Origin: Eustoma russellianum
Lineage: Eukaryota; Streptophyta; Magnoliopsida; Gentianales; Gentianaceae
DNA: 64,000 bases
NCBI GenBank assembly: GCA_036186865.1
Contig: AP025041.1
Span: 39,928,996 to 39,992,995 of the forward strand
Direction: 5' to 3'
This document shows, in pieces, positions 23,093 through 33,947 of the stretch. The notes under the pieces are model-generated. The model had not been told where the DNA came from. It made no database searches and was given only the letters and a program-made list of their open reading frames with translations. Every line of letters starts with the position of its first letter. Within the stretch, counting starts at the first letter, position 1. Position numbers and translations under genes: made by a program.

Positions 23093-23873
23093 TAGTTATG
23101 TAGCAACCCAGATTTTGCTTAGCTAATTTCTGATCTGGCGTATATTTGAACCTCTAGATGTCACTATAAGAATATCAAATATACGCCAGATCATATTTAC
23201 ATATTATGCTATCTTTGTTGACGTTTAAATTTTGGGTCATATTTACATATTATGCTATCATCTTCTTTTCTACTGTGGGATTTTCTTATATTTTGCATGT
23301 CCAATGACAATCAACTAATGAAAAATGACATGCATTTTCACAGGATTGTAAATCTGCAAAACATTCTCAATGGTATTTTCTAGTTAAAAAATGAAAAATA
23401 AAGTTATTAATTTGAACAGACGATCCTTGATAACGTTTTTCCTTTCAACCTCATAGAAGGCAACAGGTATTATGTTGACAGAATCCTCCCAATCTAGCTC
23501 ATTCTTGATTTTTCTTTTAAATTCGAATTAAAATATTAGCATGAATTTGCGACTGGGTATGTTATGATGGATAAGTTAAACTGTCACTTCGCCCGGCCCT
23601 GTTGACAGTGATTACATTATACCACTAAAAAAAATTACAGGTTATCCTTTTTAATCATCATTATCGTGTGTCTTCATTATACTGGCAACTGGAAGTGTGC
23701 CATATGTTGGAAAGAATAAAGAAAATCAACGGTTTCTATTGTTTGTTTATACAACTTGCAGTCTTATGGATCCATATTCTTTATTTTAAATTTGGTCATA
23801 ACAATTGGAATTGGATGGTCCTCTGAGTTTCTTAAGTTTGGAGGGCCTACCATTAAAGGAGGCTGGCTTCATC
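23093..23873. other. Duplicated upstream flank of LysM segment, no gene
   Basis: It aligns with 45771-45850 and then 57550-58227, where LINE C intervenes between the two parts. There is no sustained ORF. A direct repeat TCATATTTACATATTATGCT occurs twice near 23191-23260. Confidence 0.6.
23132..23192. repeat. Perfect 18-bp inverted repeat
   Basis: GATCTGGCGTATATTTGA (23132-23149) and its exact reverse complement (23175-23192) flank 25 bases. In the paralogous flank (45808-45860) the second arm is cut by the LINE C insertion. It could be the core of a tiny foldback element or a cruciform-forming site; no gene product is implied. Confidence 0.75.
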
Positions 23874-23878
23874 TTGTA

Positions 23879-24430
23879 TGTGAAAAATCGTTTGAATAAC
23901 AAGAACTAAACGCAACTCAGCAAGAAATCAAGCAATCAAGACACAAAGCATAGCTCAGGAATCAAATTGAGAAAGAAGAGCAAGAATTAAAGAGAGCAAG
24001 GTAGAGGAGAGAATGAGCAATCGTATTGATTTGGAAAAACTATCAAAAAAAACTTAACCAGATAAGCTGCAGCATTGCAGCTTATGTACAGCAAGGAGAA
24101 AGGGTTCGAAATTACAAAGTTGCCCCTCTAACTAACTGTTTCCTCCAATATTAAGTTGGGGCATAATCCATTTCATCCTTATTTTCAAACTTCCCACGAC
24201 TGTGCCTTCTTCTTCCCTGCGTTGCGTATGCTCCACTAGTATGCCTCTTCCGGATTTCTCGGGTTCACTGCGTTGCCTCCTTTCCGTTAACTACCTCTTA
24301 TCATCCACGTGCTATTTAACTGTTGAATTCTTGATTGCACGTGTTAATTGTCCAAGATTAACACACATTCGTCCGGATCACAGCCTTATCACCCATGCCA
24401 TCCATGCCTTTAGTTTCACTATCTTCAACA
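23879..24430 (-). repeat. 3' LTR of Copia element 4
   Basis: It is followed inward by CCCCCCCTCAAGC (24431-24443), the complement of a polypurine tract. It differs from 29030-29581 by scattered substitutions and very small indels. Confidence 0.9.
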
Positions 24431-24461
24431 CCCCCCCTCAAGCTAGGCTTGTATATGTTTC

Positions 24462-27400
24462 CTACACCAAGTAACCTGGTAATGTCAGCCTCTTAGCATC
24501 CACAACTTTGGTGAAGATGTCTGCTAGTTGCATCTCAGTTCTGACGGGCATCAATTTTAACACTCCTCCTTGAACCTTCTCGCGTACAACATGACAATCT
24601 ATTTCAATATGCTTGGTTCTTTCGTAAAATACCAGGTTCTTAGCAATATGAATGGCACTCTTACAGTCACAAAACAACTCCACTGGCGGGCTAGATTGTA
24701 AACCAAGATCCTTTGCTAGGTACAGTAACCACTGAATTTCACAAGTAACCATGGCCATTGCCCTGTACTCCACTTCAGCTGAGGACCTAGAAACAGTTGT
24801 CTGTTTCTTGGCTTTCCAAGATATAAGAGAGTCACCTAGAAACACACAATAACCAGTCACTGACCTCCTAGTCTCATGGCATCCCCTCAATCTGCATCTA
24901 CAAAAGCTTTCAATTTGAGATCTCCAGTCCTTGGGAACAGCAATCCTTGTCCAGTAGTTCCCTTCACATATCTGAGCACTCTATGTGTAGCTCTTAAGTG
25001 ACATTCAGTTGGGCAGTCTAATAATTGGCTAAGTTGCTGAACATAGAAAGCATTGTCTGGCTAGCTGATTGTCAAGTAGATTAGTTTTCATATCAACCTT
25101 CTATACATTGAGGCATCATCCAACAGAGCTGAGTCATTATGAGTTAGATAAGTATGCATCTCCATAGGGCTTCTTGCTGGCTTGGCATCTAAGAACCCCA
25201 TTTGTTTCAGTAACTCAAAAGCGTATTTCCTTTGGTTAATAACAATGCCCTCCTTAGCCTTCGCCACCTCTATTCCCAAGAAATATTTTAAGCTACCAAG
25301 ATCTTTGATTTGAAATTTAGAATATAGTGCCTTCTTGATGTGGGTGATTGCTTCCTCATTAGCACAAGTCACTATAATATCGTCTACGTATACCATCAGA
25401 ATTAGAAAGTCTGTACCAACTACTTTCGTGAATAGTGTGTAATCACACTTGGACTGAGCAAATCCTTGGTCTGTCAGAAAAGAAGTGAGTGTGGCTTTCC
25501 ACTCCCTGCTCGCTTGTTTCAGTCCATATACGGACTTCTTCAACTTACACACCAAATATGGCCTAGGTAACACAATACCAGGAGGGGGTGTCATGTATAT
25601 CTCCTCATGAAGCTCTCCTGTAAGAACACATTATTTACATCTAATTGATGTATAGCCCAATTATGTCTAGCAGCCACAGCCAACAAGACCCTAACAGTGG
25701 TCATCTTAGCAACTGGTGAGAAATTGTCTTAGTAATCAATTCTATATTGTTGTGTGTATCCCTTGGCAACCAAACGGGCTTTGTATCTTTCAACTGAGCC
25801 ATCTAGTTTGAACTTCACCTTATACACCCACTTGCACCTTATAGGTTTCTTGCCATTTGGGATTGGCACCAGTTCCTAAGTCTGATTTGCCTCCAAAGCC
25901 ACCAACTCCTTGGCCATAGCCTCCTACCATTCAAATGATCTAGATGCCTCTGCATAAGTGTTAGGCTTCACATATTTATCAATACTCAATGCATATGCCT
26001 TATACCCAGGAGCTAGTGATGCATATGAAATGAAATTATGAATTGAATGGGGAGGCGTATAAATGGGTAATGTTGTCACTTGATTGCAATGATAGTCTTT
26101 GAGGTATGAAGGTGGTTGCCTGGGCCTCTGTGAACGTACGGGAGCATGTGATGCCAGTGGGGATGATGGATTAGCCATTTCTGTGTTGATGATGGGAAGA
26201 TCTATGGATAAAGTGCCAGGAAGTGTAGAGGGAGATGGAGAGTCTGTGCGTATCTCAACATGGTAATCATGGGGAGAAATAGCTGATGGAGAGGAGGAAG
26301 AAGAATGGGAAAGGGAAAGAGATGGAGATGGTGGTGTCTCGTACCTTAGAGATGATAAGGTCTCTGAATGTGTATATACAGATGGCTGAAGTTCTGAAGG
26401 AAAGACAGTAAGGTGACATTGGATAGGAGGACCCACTGAGGATGGAATCAAGGGAAGAATATGTGAAGAAAAAGGGAATATAGTCTCATGGAATGTCACA
26501 TCTCTTGATATATACACATCTTTGGAATTAAGGTCTTGCAGTATATAGCCCTTTGTGGTATGTGAGAACCCTAAGAATATACTTTTCCTGGCCCTTGATC
26601 CAAACCTGTCCTTTTGAGGTTGCACATTGGTGCCATAAGCCAGGCATCCAAAGACTTTAAGGTATGAGTAGGAAGGTGGGTTATGATATAGCAGTTCATG
26701 TGGGGTCTTGTGGTTCAGTATAGGAAAGGGAGTAATGTTTATAAGGTACACGGAATGTTGTATGCAAAAGCCCCAGTAGGTAAGAGGAAGGTTGGATTAA
26801 AATCTTAATGCTCTTGCCACTGTAAGGATGTGTTGGTTTTTTCTCTCAACAATACCATTTCGTTTAGGAGTGTATACACAACTAGTTTGGTGGACTATAC
26901 TATGCAAGGCAAAGAAACTTGGCATGTTGAATTCCTGTCCATTATCAGTTCAGATCACCTTTATTTTTGCATCAAACTGCACCTTAGCATAATGGCAGAA
27001 GCTTTGGAGTATAGTCCTTGCTTCTGCTTTAGTTTTCATCAAGTAAACCCAACAGAATCTAGAAAAATTATCTACAATGGTGAGAAAATATTGTTGTTAA
27101 TGTTTAATGTTTGTATGAACCCCAAGTGTCAACATGAACAAGATTGAAAGAAGCAGAAGATATGGATGTGGAGATGGAAAAGGGTTGTCTCTTTTGTTTA
27201 GCTAGGGGACAAACATCACACTGTTTTATTACATCTGATACAGCAACATATGGATGATTGGTCTCTATTTCCTTGATTCTTGCACCTGGCATGTGCCCAA
27301 GCCTTGAGTGTCATAGAATAGCATCTGAATGCTAGACCTGCAGAGTCTAAGGTCTATATGGCATAGATGAACTTGTAAGCGTTGCTTCTGTGCTTTTATG

Positions 27401-27600
27401 AAATCCATGAAGATAGTAGGGGCCTTGCACAACGTCAGCTGGACCAATCTTCCTCTTGGTCCTTAAGTCCTGGAAGATAACTTGGAGTTTGTTATCTTGA
27501 GTCAACTTACTAAGTGACAGCAGATTAAAGGCAAATATAGACACATAAAATACATCAGTCAACAACAGTTTATCATTTATTCTGACTGTGCCAATATGAG
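24462..27600 (-). pseudogene. Copia pol of element 4: integrase, RT, RNase H (broken)
   Basis: Minus-strand order: pre-integrase and integrase pieces (CDVCPLAKQKRQPFS, HVDTWG, then PHELLYHNPPSYSYLKVFGC and RKSIFLGFSHTTKGY); a Ser/Pro-rich linker; RT (VCKLKKSVYGLKQASREW, catalytic YVDDIIVTC, YFLGIEVAKAKEG); RNase H (TRRSVTGYCVFLG, SRSSAEVEYRAMA, ERTKHIEIDCHVVREK, QLADIFTKV). The frame is lost near 25900, 25620 and 25000. The integrase catalytic core is only partly readable. The wording is unlike elements 1-3, so it is another Copia lineage. Confidence 0.85.
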
Positions 27601-27743
27601 TGACTGGTGCAAGAGACTTAGTTGGACAGATAAGGAGTTTACGGAATGGTAAGTGTCAAAGAGGTAAAGGCATAAGCAAATATGATCACTAGCCCTAGAG
27701 TCTAAGATCCATATATGTTTGAGTTTTGAGAAATAGAGTTACC

Positions 27744-28890
27744 TCACTTCTTACCAGATTCAGTAGGCATCTGAGCTGACATTACAGCATGACCAGCACC
27801 AACATTAACCTGCTCTTGCTCCTTTCTCCCATTCCTGTCATTGTGCTCCTGCAACAAGTTCACAGGCTGTGCATATTGTTCTTGAGTAAGAACATGTATC
27901 TGGGCATTGCTCAATCCCATCAGATTGGTAGTATGCACATGAATCAAAATCACTCAGATCAACAGATCCTTCCTAAACATGGCTATTGTCATCAAGGTTC
28001 ACAAAGTTAGCCTGAGGTTTTGGTTTGAAACCAGGTGGGTAACCATGCTTTTTATAGCATCTGTCCACTGTATGCCCATTCATTTTACAATATGTTCAAA
28101 ATGGCACCTTAGCATTACTCTGCCCAAACTTTGGTTTGAATCCTCTCCCCCATCATCCTATTCATCACAGAACCTCCACCTAGTATTCCAGATGGTATCC
28201 CACCAAATGTATTAAACCTAGGAGCTCCATTAACATTCATGACCGCTGAAGGATTATTCAGAAATCGATTCTGAGCGGCAGAGTATCGGAACTTTTTTTC
28301 AAGTTTCACAACCATTGCAAATACCGTTTTCAAATCCAAAAGAGGATTTGTCATAGGACCTGAGACTTCACAGCCTCAAATTCATCATTAAGTCCCTTAA
28401 GGAATTTTATTACACAATCATCTTCAATGAACTTGTTGATTGAACTACCAAGATTACATGTACACCTCTTACAAGTACAAGTTGGGACGGACTTCAACAC
28501 GGCTAAGTCCTCCCATGTACCTTTTAGCTTAGTGTAATATTTAGTGACAGTTGTACCTTCTTGTTTAATTCCATAAAATTCTTCTTGCAAATCAGACAGT
28601 CTAAACGAATCAATATTTCCATATCTAAACTTTAGGTCATTCCATATTTCTGCTGCATTATCAAGCCAAATCACACTCTGAGAAATACTGGAAATTAGCG
28701 AATTTACCAACCATGAAGCCACCATATTGTTGGCCTTGATCCATGCATTGTATCTCCTCGCTCCTTCTGCTGGTCTCATGTATGTGCCATACATGAATCC
28801 AAGCTTGTTCTTTAATTCCAAGGATCTCTTGATGGATCTGCTCCATCCGTGGTAATTATTACCGTCCAACAAAGGTTGAACCAAAATCAT
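27744..28890 (-). pseudogene. gag of Copia element 4 (broken)
   Basis: The minus strand reads MILVQPLLDGNNYHGWSRSI followed by a gag-type region (WLVNSLISSISQSVIW, FRYGNIDSFRLSDLQEEF, YYTKLKGTWEDL) and a Cys cluster CTCKRCTC. It runs on in a second frame to about 27750. LDGNNYHGWSR is the familiar start of Copia gag domains. Stops separate the two halves near 28350. Confidence 0.75.
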
Positions 28891-29017
28891 AGAAGGATTA
28901 TCACTAGGGTGTATATAGTACGGATCTCAGATGGATCAAATGCCATGGAACCTTGATTCGAAGAAGAAGAAGGCAAATCACTATTATTATTCATGAATGT
29001 ACCAAAATTCATCTAAG

Positions 29018-29030
29018 GTTCTGATACCAT
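29018..29030 (-). other. Primer-binding site of element 4
   Basis: On the minus strand this reads TGGTATCAGAACC, starting at the edge of the 5' LTR. It is complementary to a Met-tRNA 3' end with one change from TGGTATCAGAGCC. Confidence 0.8.
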
Positions 29031-29581
29031 GTGAAAAATCGTTTGAATAACAAGAACTAAACGCAACTCAGCAAGAAATCAAGCAATCTAGACACAAAGC
29101 ATAGCTCAGGAATCAAATTGAGAAAGAAGAGCAAAAATTAGAGAGAGCAAGGTAGAGGAGAGAATGAGCAATCGTATTGATTTGGAAAAACTGTCAAAAA
29201 ACTTAACCAGATAAGCTGCAGCATCGCAGCTTATGTACAGCAAGGAGAAAAGGTGCGAAATTACAAAGTTGCCCCTCTAACTAACTGTTTCCTCCAATAT
29301 TAAGTTGGGGCATAATCGTCATTTCATCCTTATTTTCAAACTTCCCGTGACTGTTCCTTCTTCTTCCTTGCATTGCGTATGCTCCACTGGTATGCCTCCT
29401 CCAGATTTTTCGGGTTCACTACATTGCCTCCCTTCCGTTAACTACCTCTTATCATCCACGTGCTATTTGATTGTTGAATTCTTGATTGCACGTGTTAATT
29501 GTCCAAGGTTATCACACATTCGTCCGGATCACAGCCTTATCACCCATGCCATCCATGCCTTTAGTTTCACCGTCTTCAACA
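29030..29581 (-). repeat. 5' LTR of Copia element 4
   Basis: TGTGAAAA...TTCAACA, followed by the TSD TTGTA (29582-29586). It pairs with 23879-24430. Confidence 0.9.
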
Positions 29582-29659
29582 TTGTACGAGCTAAAAACAT
29601 GAAATATCGTACAGTACGATATGAGTTATGATAATAAAGTTTGATTATTATCATTATTA

Positions 29660-29855
29660 TTTGCTTCTAACCTTGGTATTCAAGTGTCCAAGGTTGCTGC
29701 TTTCTTGAGATTATGGGTTTGAGCCGCGTAGACATTATCTTACTCAAAGTGTAGGGTAAAGCTACGTATATTATATCGTAAAGCGATCCGTCCTCTCTCG
29801 GACCCTGTGCAAATACAAAAGTCTAATATACCGGGAACGCCCTTTTATTCTCATA
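29660..29855 (+). mobile_element. Au-like tRNA-derived SINE remnant
   Basis: It contains a B-box-like GGGTTTGAGCCGCG, then AGGGTAAAGCTACGTA, CCGTCCTCTCTCGGACC and CCGGGAACGCCCTTTT. These follow the order of the plant Au SINE family (GGTTCGAGCC, AGGGTAAGGCTGCGTA, CCCTTCCCCGGACC, CCGGGCTGCCC). It is recalled, not searched. A paralogous copy is at 58340-58530, so it predates the segment duplication. Confidence 0.6.
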
Positions 29856-29877
29856 TAATAAAGTTCCAAATAGGAAT

Positions 29878-30360
29878 CACCACAAAAAAAAGAGCCTATA
29901 GCGACAGCCAAAAAACTCGCTATTTCGTCGCTATAGGCATATTGCGACGAAATATCGACGAAAAATGAAGGTCGTTATACGGCTTGTCGCAAAGCAAATT
30001 TCGTCGGCACTGCGTCGCTATATTGTGACGAAAACAATTTTGTCGGTGTATCGTCGCCAAACTGCGACGAGAAACTGTCAGGTCTGCGACCTGTTTTCTG
30101 CTGTTGCTGTTTCGTCGGTAAAATATTTTCGTCGCTATTTTGTATTTTTTTATTTTTTATTAAGGTTCTGCGACAAAGACACTCGTCGCAAAATTTCGTC
30201 GGTATAAGTATTGCCGTCGCTATTTATTATTTTTTTATTTTTTGTTTCCGTTTTATTTCGTCGCAAAATGTCGTCGTTATATGTCTTTTCGTCGCTAATT
30301 TTAAATTTTTATTTTTTTTATTACCGATCTGCGACAGTACAATTTTCGTCGTCGGTATTT
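29878..30360. repeat. CACTA left subterminal repeats (TCGTCGC / GCGACGA)
   Basis: Many copies of TCGTCGC, TTCGTCG and GCGACGA in both orientations follow the left terminal repeat. In En/Spm such subterminal motifs are the binding sites of the element's own protein. The motif here is of its own type. Confidence 0.8.
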
Positions 30361-30694
30361 GTTATTTTTAAAAATATTAAATTTACTAATAATTATTTTA
30401 AATACATTATTTAATATTAAATTTTAATTTTTTTTGATTTATTAATAATATTAATACATTATTAATTAAAAAGTTTTTATTATTATTTAATTTCCATAAT
30501 ATATTTTATTTTGTATATTAAATCATTTTTACGAATATTATACAGTAATACGGTATTTGCGCATTCAAGTTCGTATAATTAAACAACACAAACGAAATAG
30601 AATCCGTAAAATTGTCAGATAGAATATAAAAGTACAAAGAAAATGTCAATACAACAAATGAAATAGATTGTACAAACAATGAAAAAATAAAAAA

Positions 30695-32608
30695 CTATGC
30701 AGAGGAAGATGGAGGGGGATCATGCGGAGAAGAGTGACCATCAGGAGGGCGAGGCTGAGGCTGAGGCTGCGAGGAGCAGGAAATGAAAGACATGACTACC
30801 TGCGACAGGTGCGAGATTTTCTGGTTCGTTGCCTCCTGCACCTGCATCGTCTGCCGCTGCGCATGCTCAAACGCCTGTTGAAGCGCCTGCTGCAGCGCCT
30901 GTACACTCTCCTCATACCTCGTCCTGATGGTGTCTATCTCACGCTGCAGCGCCGCATTATCTGATTCCAGGCGCGAAATATCCTCTGGCGTCGCAGAAGG
31001 TGCGGAGGTGCTGGCCTCGGAGGAACACCTGCTTGTAGAACTTCGGGAAAGAATCGCGGCGCTGCTGATCCAACCCCGTACACCTCCCTCTTCTTCTTAT
31101 TTTGAGGGCCGACGGTCCGAACCGCATCCCAATAAGCGCGGTACTTGTCGGCCTGTTCGCCCCTATCTGCGAGTAATCTGTTGTACTCGTCCTGAAATGA
31201 GAATAAGAATTGTTATGGTTTAGCAATAAAACAAACTAAGGAAAAAACAAATGATATCGTAGTCTACTTACACTGATGTCACGGGCCTTCGTCGTGATCC
31301 AGTCCTCTGTCCCGTCGGAGGCTTTCTTCCGATGCGTCTTGTAAAAGAGATCGTAGGAGGCTGGCCACTCCCCCGTCTCCTCGTGCTGAAAGAATGAAAT
31401 AAAATATGTTAGTGAAATCCAGAATTTTAAAAATTTCGGCATGACCTATTCGTTTATCGGAGGTATCCTGGCCTTAAAGGCCTCTCCCAAGTCAAATCAA
31501 AAATAAAAATAAAAAGGCAAATGAACACATGTACCACTTAAAGTAACCATATACGAATACCAAAAAAACAACAGCGCAACATAAGAAATCAACGAATATA
31601 AATAATCCACTTAACTCAATGAATATAAATAATCCACTTAAGTCAATGAATGTAAATAATCCAATGAAATCAATGAATCTAAATAATCCAATATTAAAAT
31701 ACTCACCATAGAACGCATCGTGGTGGCGTGAGAAACCGAACCACCTGAGTGTGTGGCAGGTGCTGGGCCCTGTACATTGCCGCTGCGCCGGTTCGCCGCG
31801 TTCCGGGCGCTGCGGGCTTGGTAAGCAGGGTCCCTCCACCCTTCTACCCACGCCGCCCAGACGGCCTCGGATACATAGGCAAGCCTTATCCACGTGGGGT
31901 CACGCTCCGACTTGGTCTTGAGGGAGTTGACGAAGTCGCCGTAGCGTTTGGAGGCCCTATGCCGCCAGGCCTGCTCCACGTCGTGGGCGATGTCGGCTGG
32001 CCAGCTGTACGCCTTCTGCAATTATCATACGGAGGAATAATAAAAGTGTGGTTAGAAAAGTAATGATTGATTACGCATCAAAAAGTGAAATTCATCAAAT
32101 TTGAATACCTGAAACTCATCCCAGTAGAACCTACGTGTCTCCGGGGTGACACGGGCCCAGGAATATCAAGATGGGTCAAGCCTCAGGTGGAAGGACCGGG
32201 TGATGCAACCGGAAAGCGCGCCATTGTCCGATCCAAACCTGAAAGAGGTGAAGTTGTTAGGAAAAAATAACGCGTGAAATATATTTGAAAACATGTTAAA
32301 TAAATTAATCATTACTTACTTATGGGTATCATGTGACCAAGCGAGGGGACGACGCCCTGGTATGACACCCTGGTCCGATGCTGCATCAGACGCCGGATGA
32401 GGTGCTGAACCGCTGGTGTGGGTGGCGTCGTATGTCTGGGGGGTGCGGACATGTCGGCAGACCATAAAAGGTCTGCGTCCGCAGCCAGAGCGGCGGTCGA
32501 AACCGAGGCATACGTATCATGCTGAGAAAAGAACATATCGAACTTTCCTTGAAGGTCCTGTGTAGCTGGTGGGTATGTGGATCTCGTCGGTAAACCCTCA
32601 CTAGCCAT
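30695..32608 (-). pseudogene. CACTA second gene, Ptta/En/Spm-type (Transposase_24-like), likely broken
   Basis: Five minus-strand exons fit GT-AG rules in phase: 32608-32316, 32238-32109, 32015-31707, 31385-31272, 31191 onward. Exons 3-5 show the family signature: AYVSEAVWAAWVEGW, NAANRRSGNVQG, HSGGSVSHA, PASYDLFYKTHRKK and REVYGVGSAAP. Exon 2 contains TGA at 32168-32166, where the family has a Trp-rich motif (DPS*YSW). In exon 5 the frame giving VYGVGSAAP stops at 30934, while a second frame (SRLESDNAALQREIDTI, a coiled coil) stays open to 30695, so a small indel is likely. The N-terminal boundary is uncertain. In related elements this protein family accompanies the transposase; its biochemical role here is not shown. 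Confidence 0.65.
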
Positions 32609-32769
32609 CAGATCTGAGAGAAACATATTAATAATTTTTAAACGTTTCGGCATGACCTAAGCGTTTATCGGAGGTTTTCCAGCCTTAATGGCCTCTCCAA
32701 AGACAAATCCAAATCCAACAACCTTGAACTAGTATCATACCGAAAATCATATGCAAACCTCTTACAAAA

Positions 32770-33112
32770 CAGTTTGTACATATATATACCCGTATATGCA
32801 TATATATATACCATATATATGCATATATGTATATACCGTATATACATATATGTATATACAGTATGTATATACACGCACGTACATAAACATATATGTATAT
32901 ACCGTATATACATATATGTATATATGTATACCGTATATACATACATACATATATATATATATACCGTATATACATATATATACCATATACATGTATACCC
33001 ATATATAGATATATACACTATATATACCGTATATACATATAAATACTACATACATATATACCATATACATATATATACATACATAATTCTATACACATAT
33101 ACATATATATAC
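32770..33112. repeat. AT-rich minisatellite (CATATATATGTATATACCGTATATA type)
   Basis: Repeats of ATATATACCGTATATACATA of roughly 20-30 bases lie inside the CACTA element, upstream of its second gene. Long ORFs across it on both strands (Tyr/Ile-rich) are artefacts of the repeat. Confidence 0.85.
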
Positions 33113-33117
33113 CACAT

Positions 33118-33490
33118 CCACCCACACCCAGCCCCGCACCTAGCACCCACTGCCCAGCACCACCCAGCCCCGCCACCCAGCCCCGCACCCAGCACCCAGC
33201 ACCACCACCCAGCACCACCACCCATCACCACCGCCCAGCACCACCCAGCACCACCGCCCACCCACACCCAGCCCCGCACCCAGCCCCGCACCCAGCACCC
33301 ACTGCCCAACACCACCACCCAGCACCACCACCCAGCACCACCCAGCCCCGCACCCAGCACCACCACCCACCCACACCCAGCCCCGCACCCAGCCCGCACC
33401 CAGCACCCACTGCCCAGCACCACCCAGCCCCGCCACCCAGCCCGCACCCAGCACCACCGCCCAGCCCACACCCAGCACCACCACCCCATA
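33118..33490. repeat. GC-rich minisatellite (CACCCAGCACCAC type)
   Basis: The plus strand is made of CCCAGCACCACC and CCCAGCCCCGCACC units. The minus strand is therefore a run of GGTGGTGCTGGG, rich in short G-tracts. ORFs through it (Pro/His-rich or Gly-rich) are repeat artefacts. It directly follows the AT-rich minisatellite. Confidence 0.88.
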
Positions 33491-33717
33491 AGACATTAAA
33501 AAAATTAAAAACAACATAACTAATTAAAATCAGTAAAAACGAAATAGGAAGAGAAACTAACCGAAGAAGGGAGGTCAACGGAGAACTTCGCCGCGGGAGG
33601 GAGCTTTTGCCGGGGGAGGGAGGGAGGTTTCGCCGGTGGGGGGAGCTTTCGCCGAGGGGAGGGAAATGGGGAAGGAGGGAAATGGGGAAGAAAGAGGAGG
33701 AGTTCAGGTTATCTGCG

Positions 33718-33840
33718 TAATGTTGCGACGACATAGCGACGAACGTTCGTCGCTATTTAGTTTCGTCGCTATTTTTCATGTGTCGTCGTTATTTCAAATT
33801 TTGCGACGCAACATTTCGTCGGTAACTCATCGGTGTTATA
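33718..33840. promoter_or_regulatory. Internal cluster of GCGACGA/TCGTCGC motifs in the CACTA element
   Basis: About ten copies of the subterminal motif occur here, far from either end, between the transposase gene's 3' end (33948) and the region upstream of the second gene. A promoter-proximal role for the second gene is inferred. A nested remnant of a related element is the alternative. Confidence 0.5.
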
Positions 33841-33947
33841 ATTTTTGAAAAAAAATACAAAATATAAAGTAGTATATACATGAATATAAGTACATCAACA
33901 CATACACACTTTCATATAAAGAGGTACATAAAAAATTTTGGCTAATG

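Larger units (their letters stand above)
23879..29581 (-). mobile_element. Copia element 4 (minus strand)
   Basis: It has two 552-bp LTRs (23879-24430 and 29030-29581) with TGTGAAAA...TTCAACA ends and TSD TTGTA at 23874-23878 and 29582-29586. The uninterrupted paralogous site with a single TTGTA is at 58228-58232. A primer-binding site sits next to the right LTR and a C-run (polypurine tract on the minus strand) next to the left one. The LTRs are close in sequence, so the insertion is moderately recent, but gag-pol contains multiple stops and shifts. Confidence 0.92.

Noticed and set aside
24202..24474. A 90-codon plus-strand ORF, repeated at 29305
   Set aside because: It is part of the element 4 LTRs and has no recognised domain.
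33018..33734. Several long Gly/Trp-, Pro/His- or Tyr/Ile-rich ORFs on both strands
   Set aside because: They are products of the two minisatellites, open in multiple frames because of the repeat composition.
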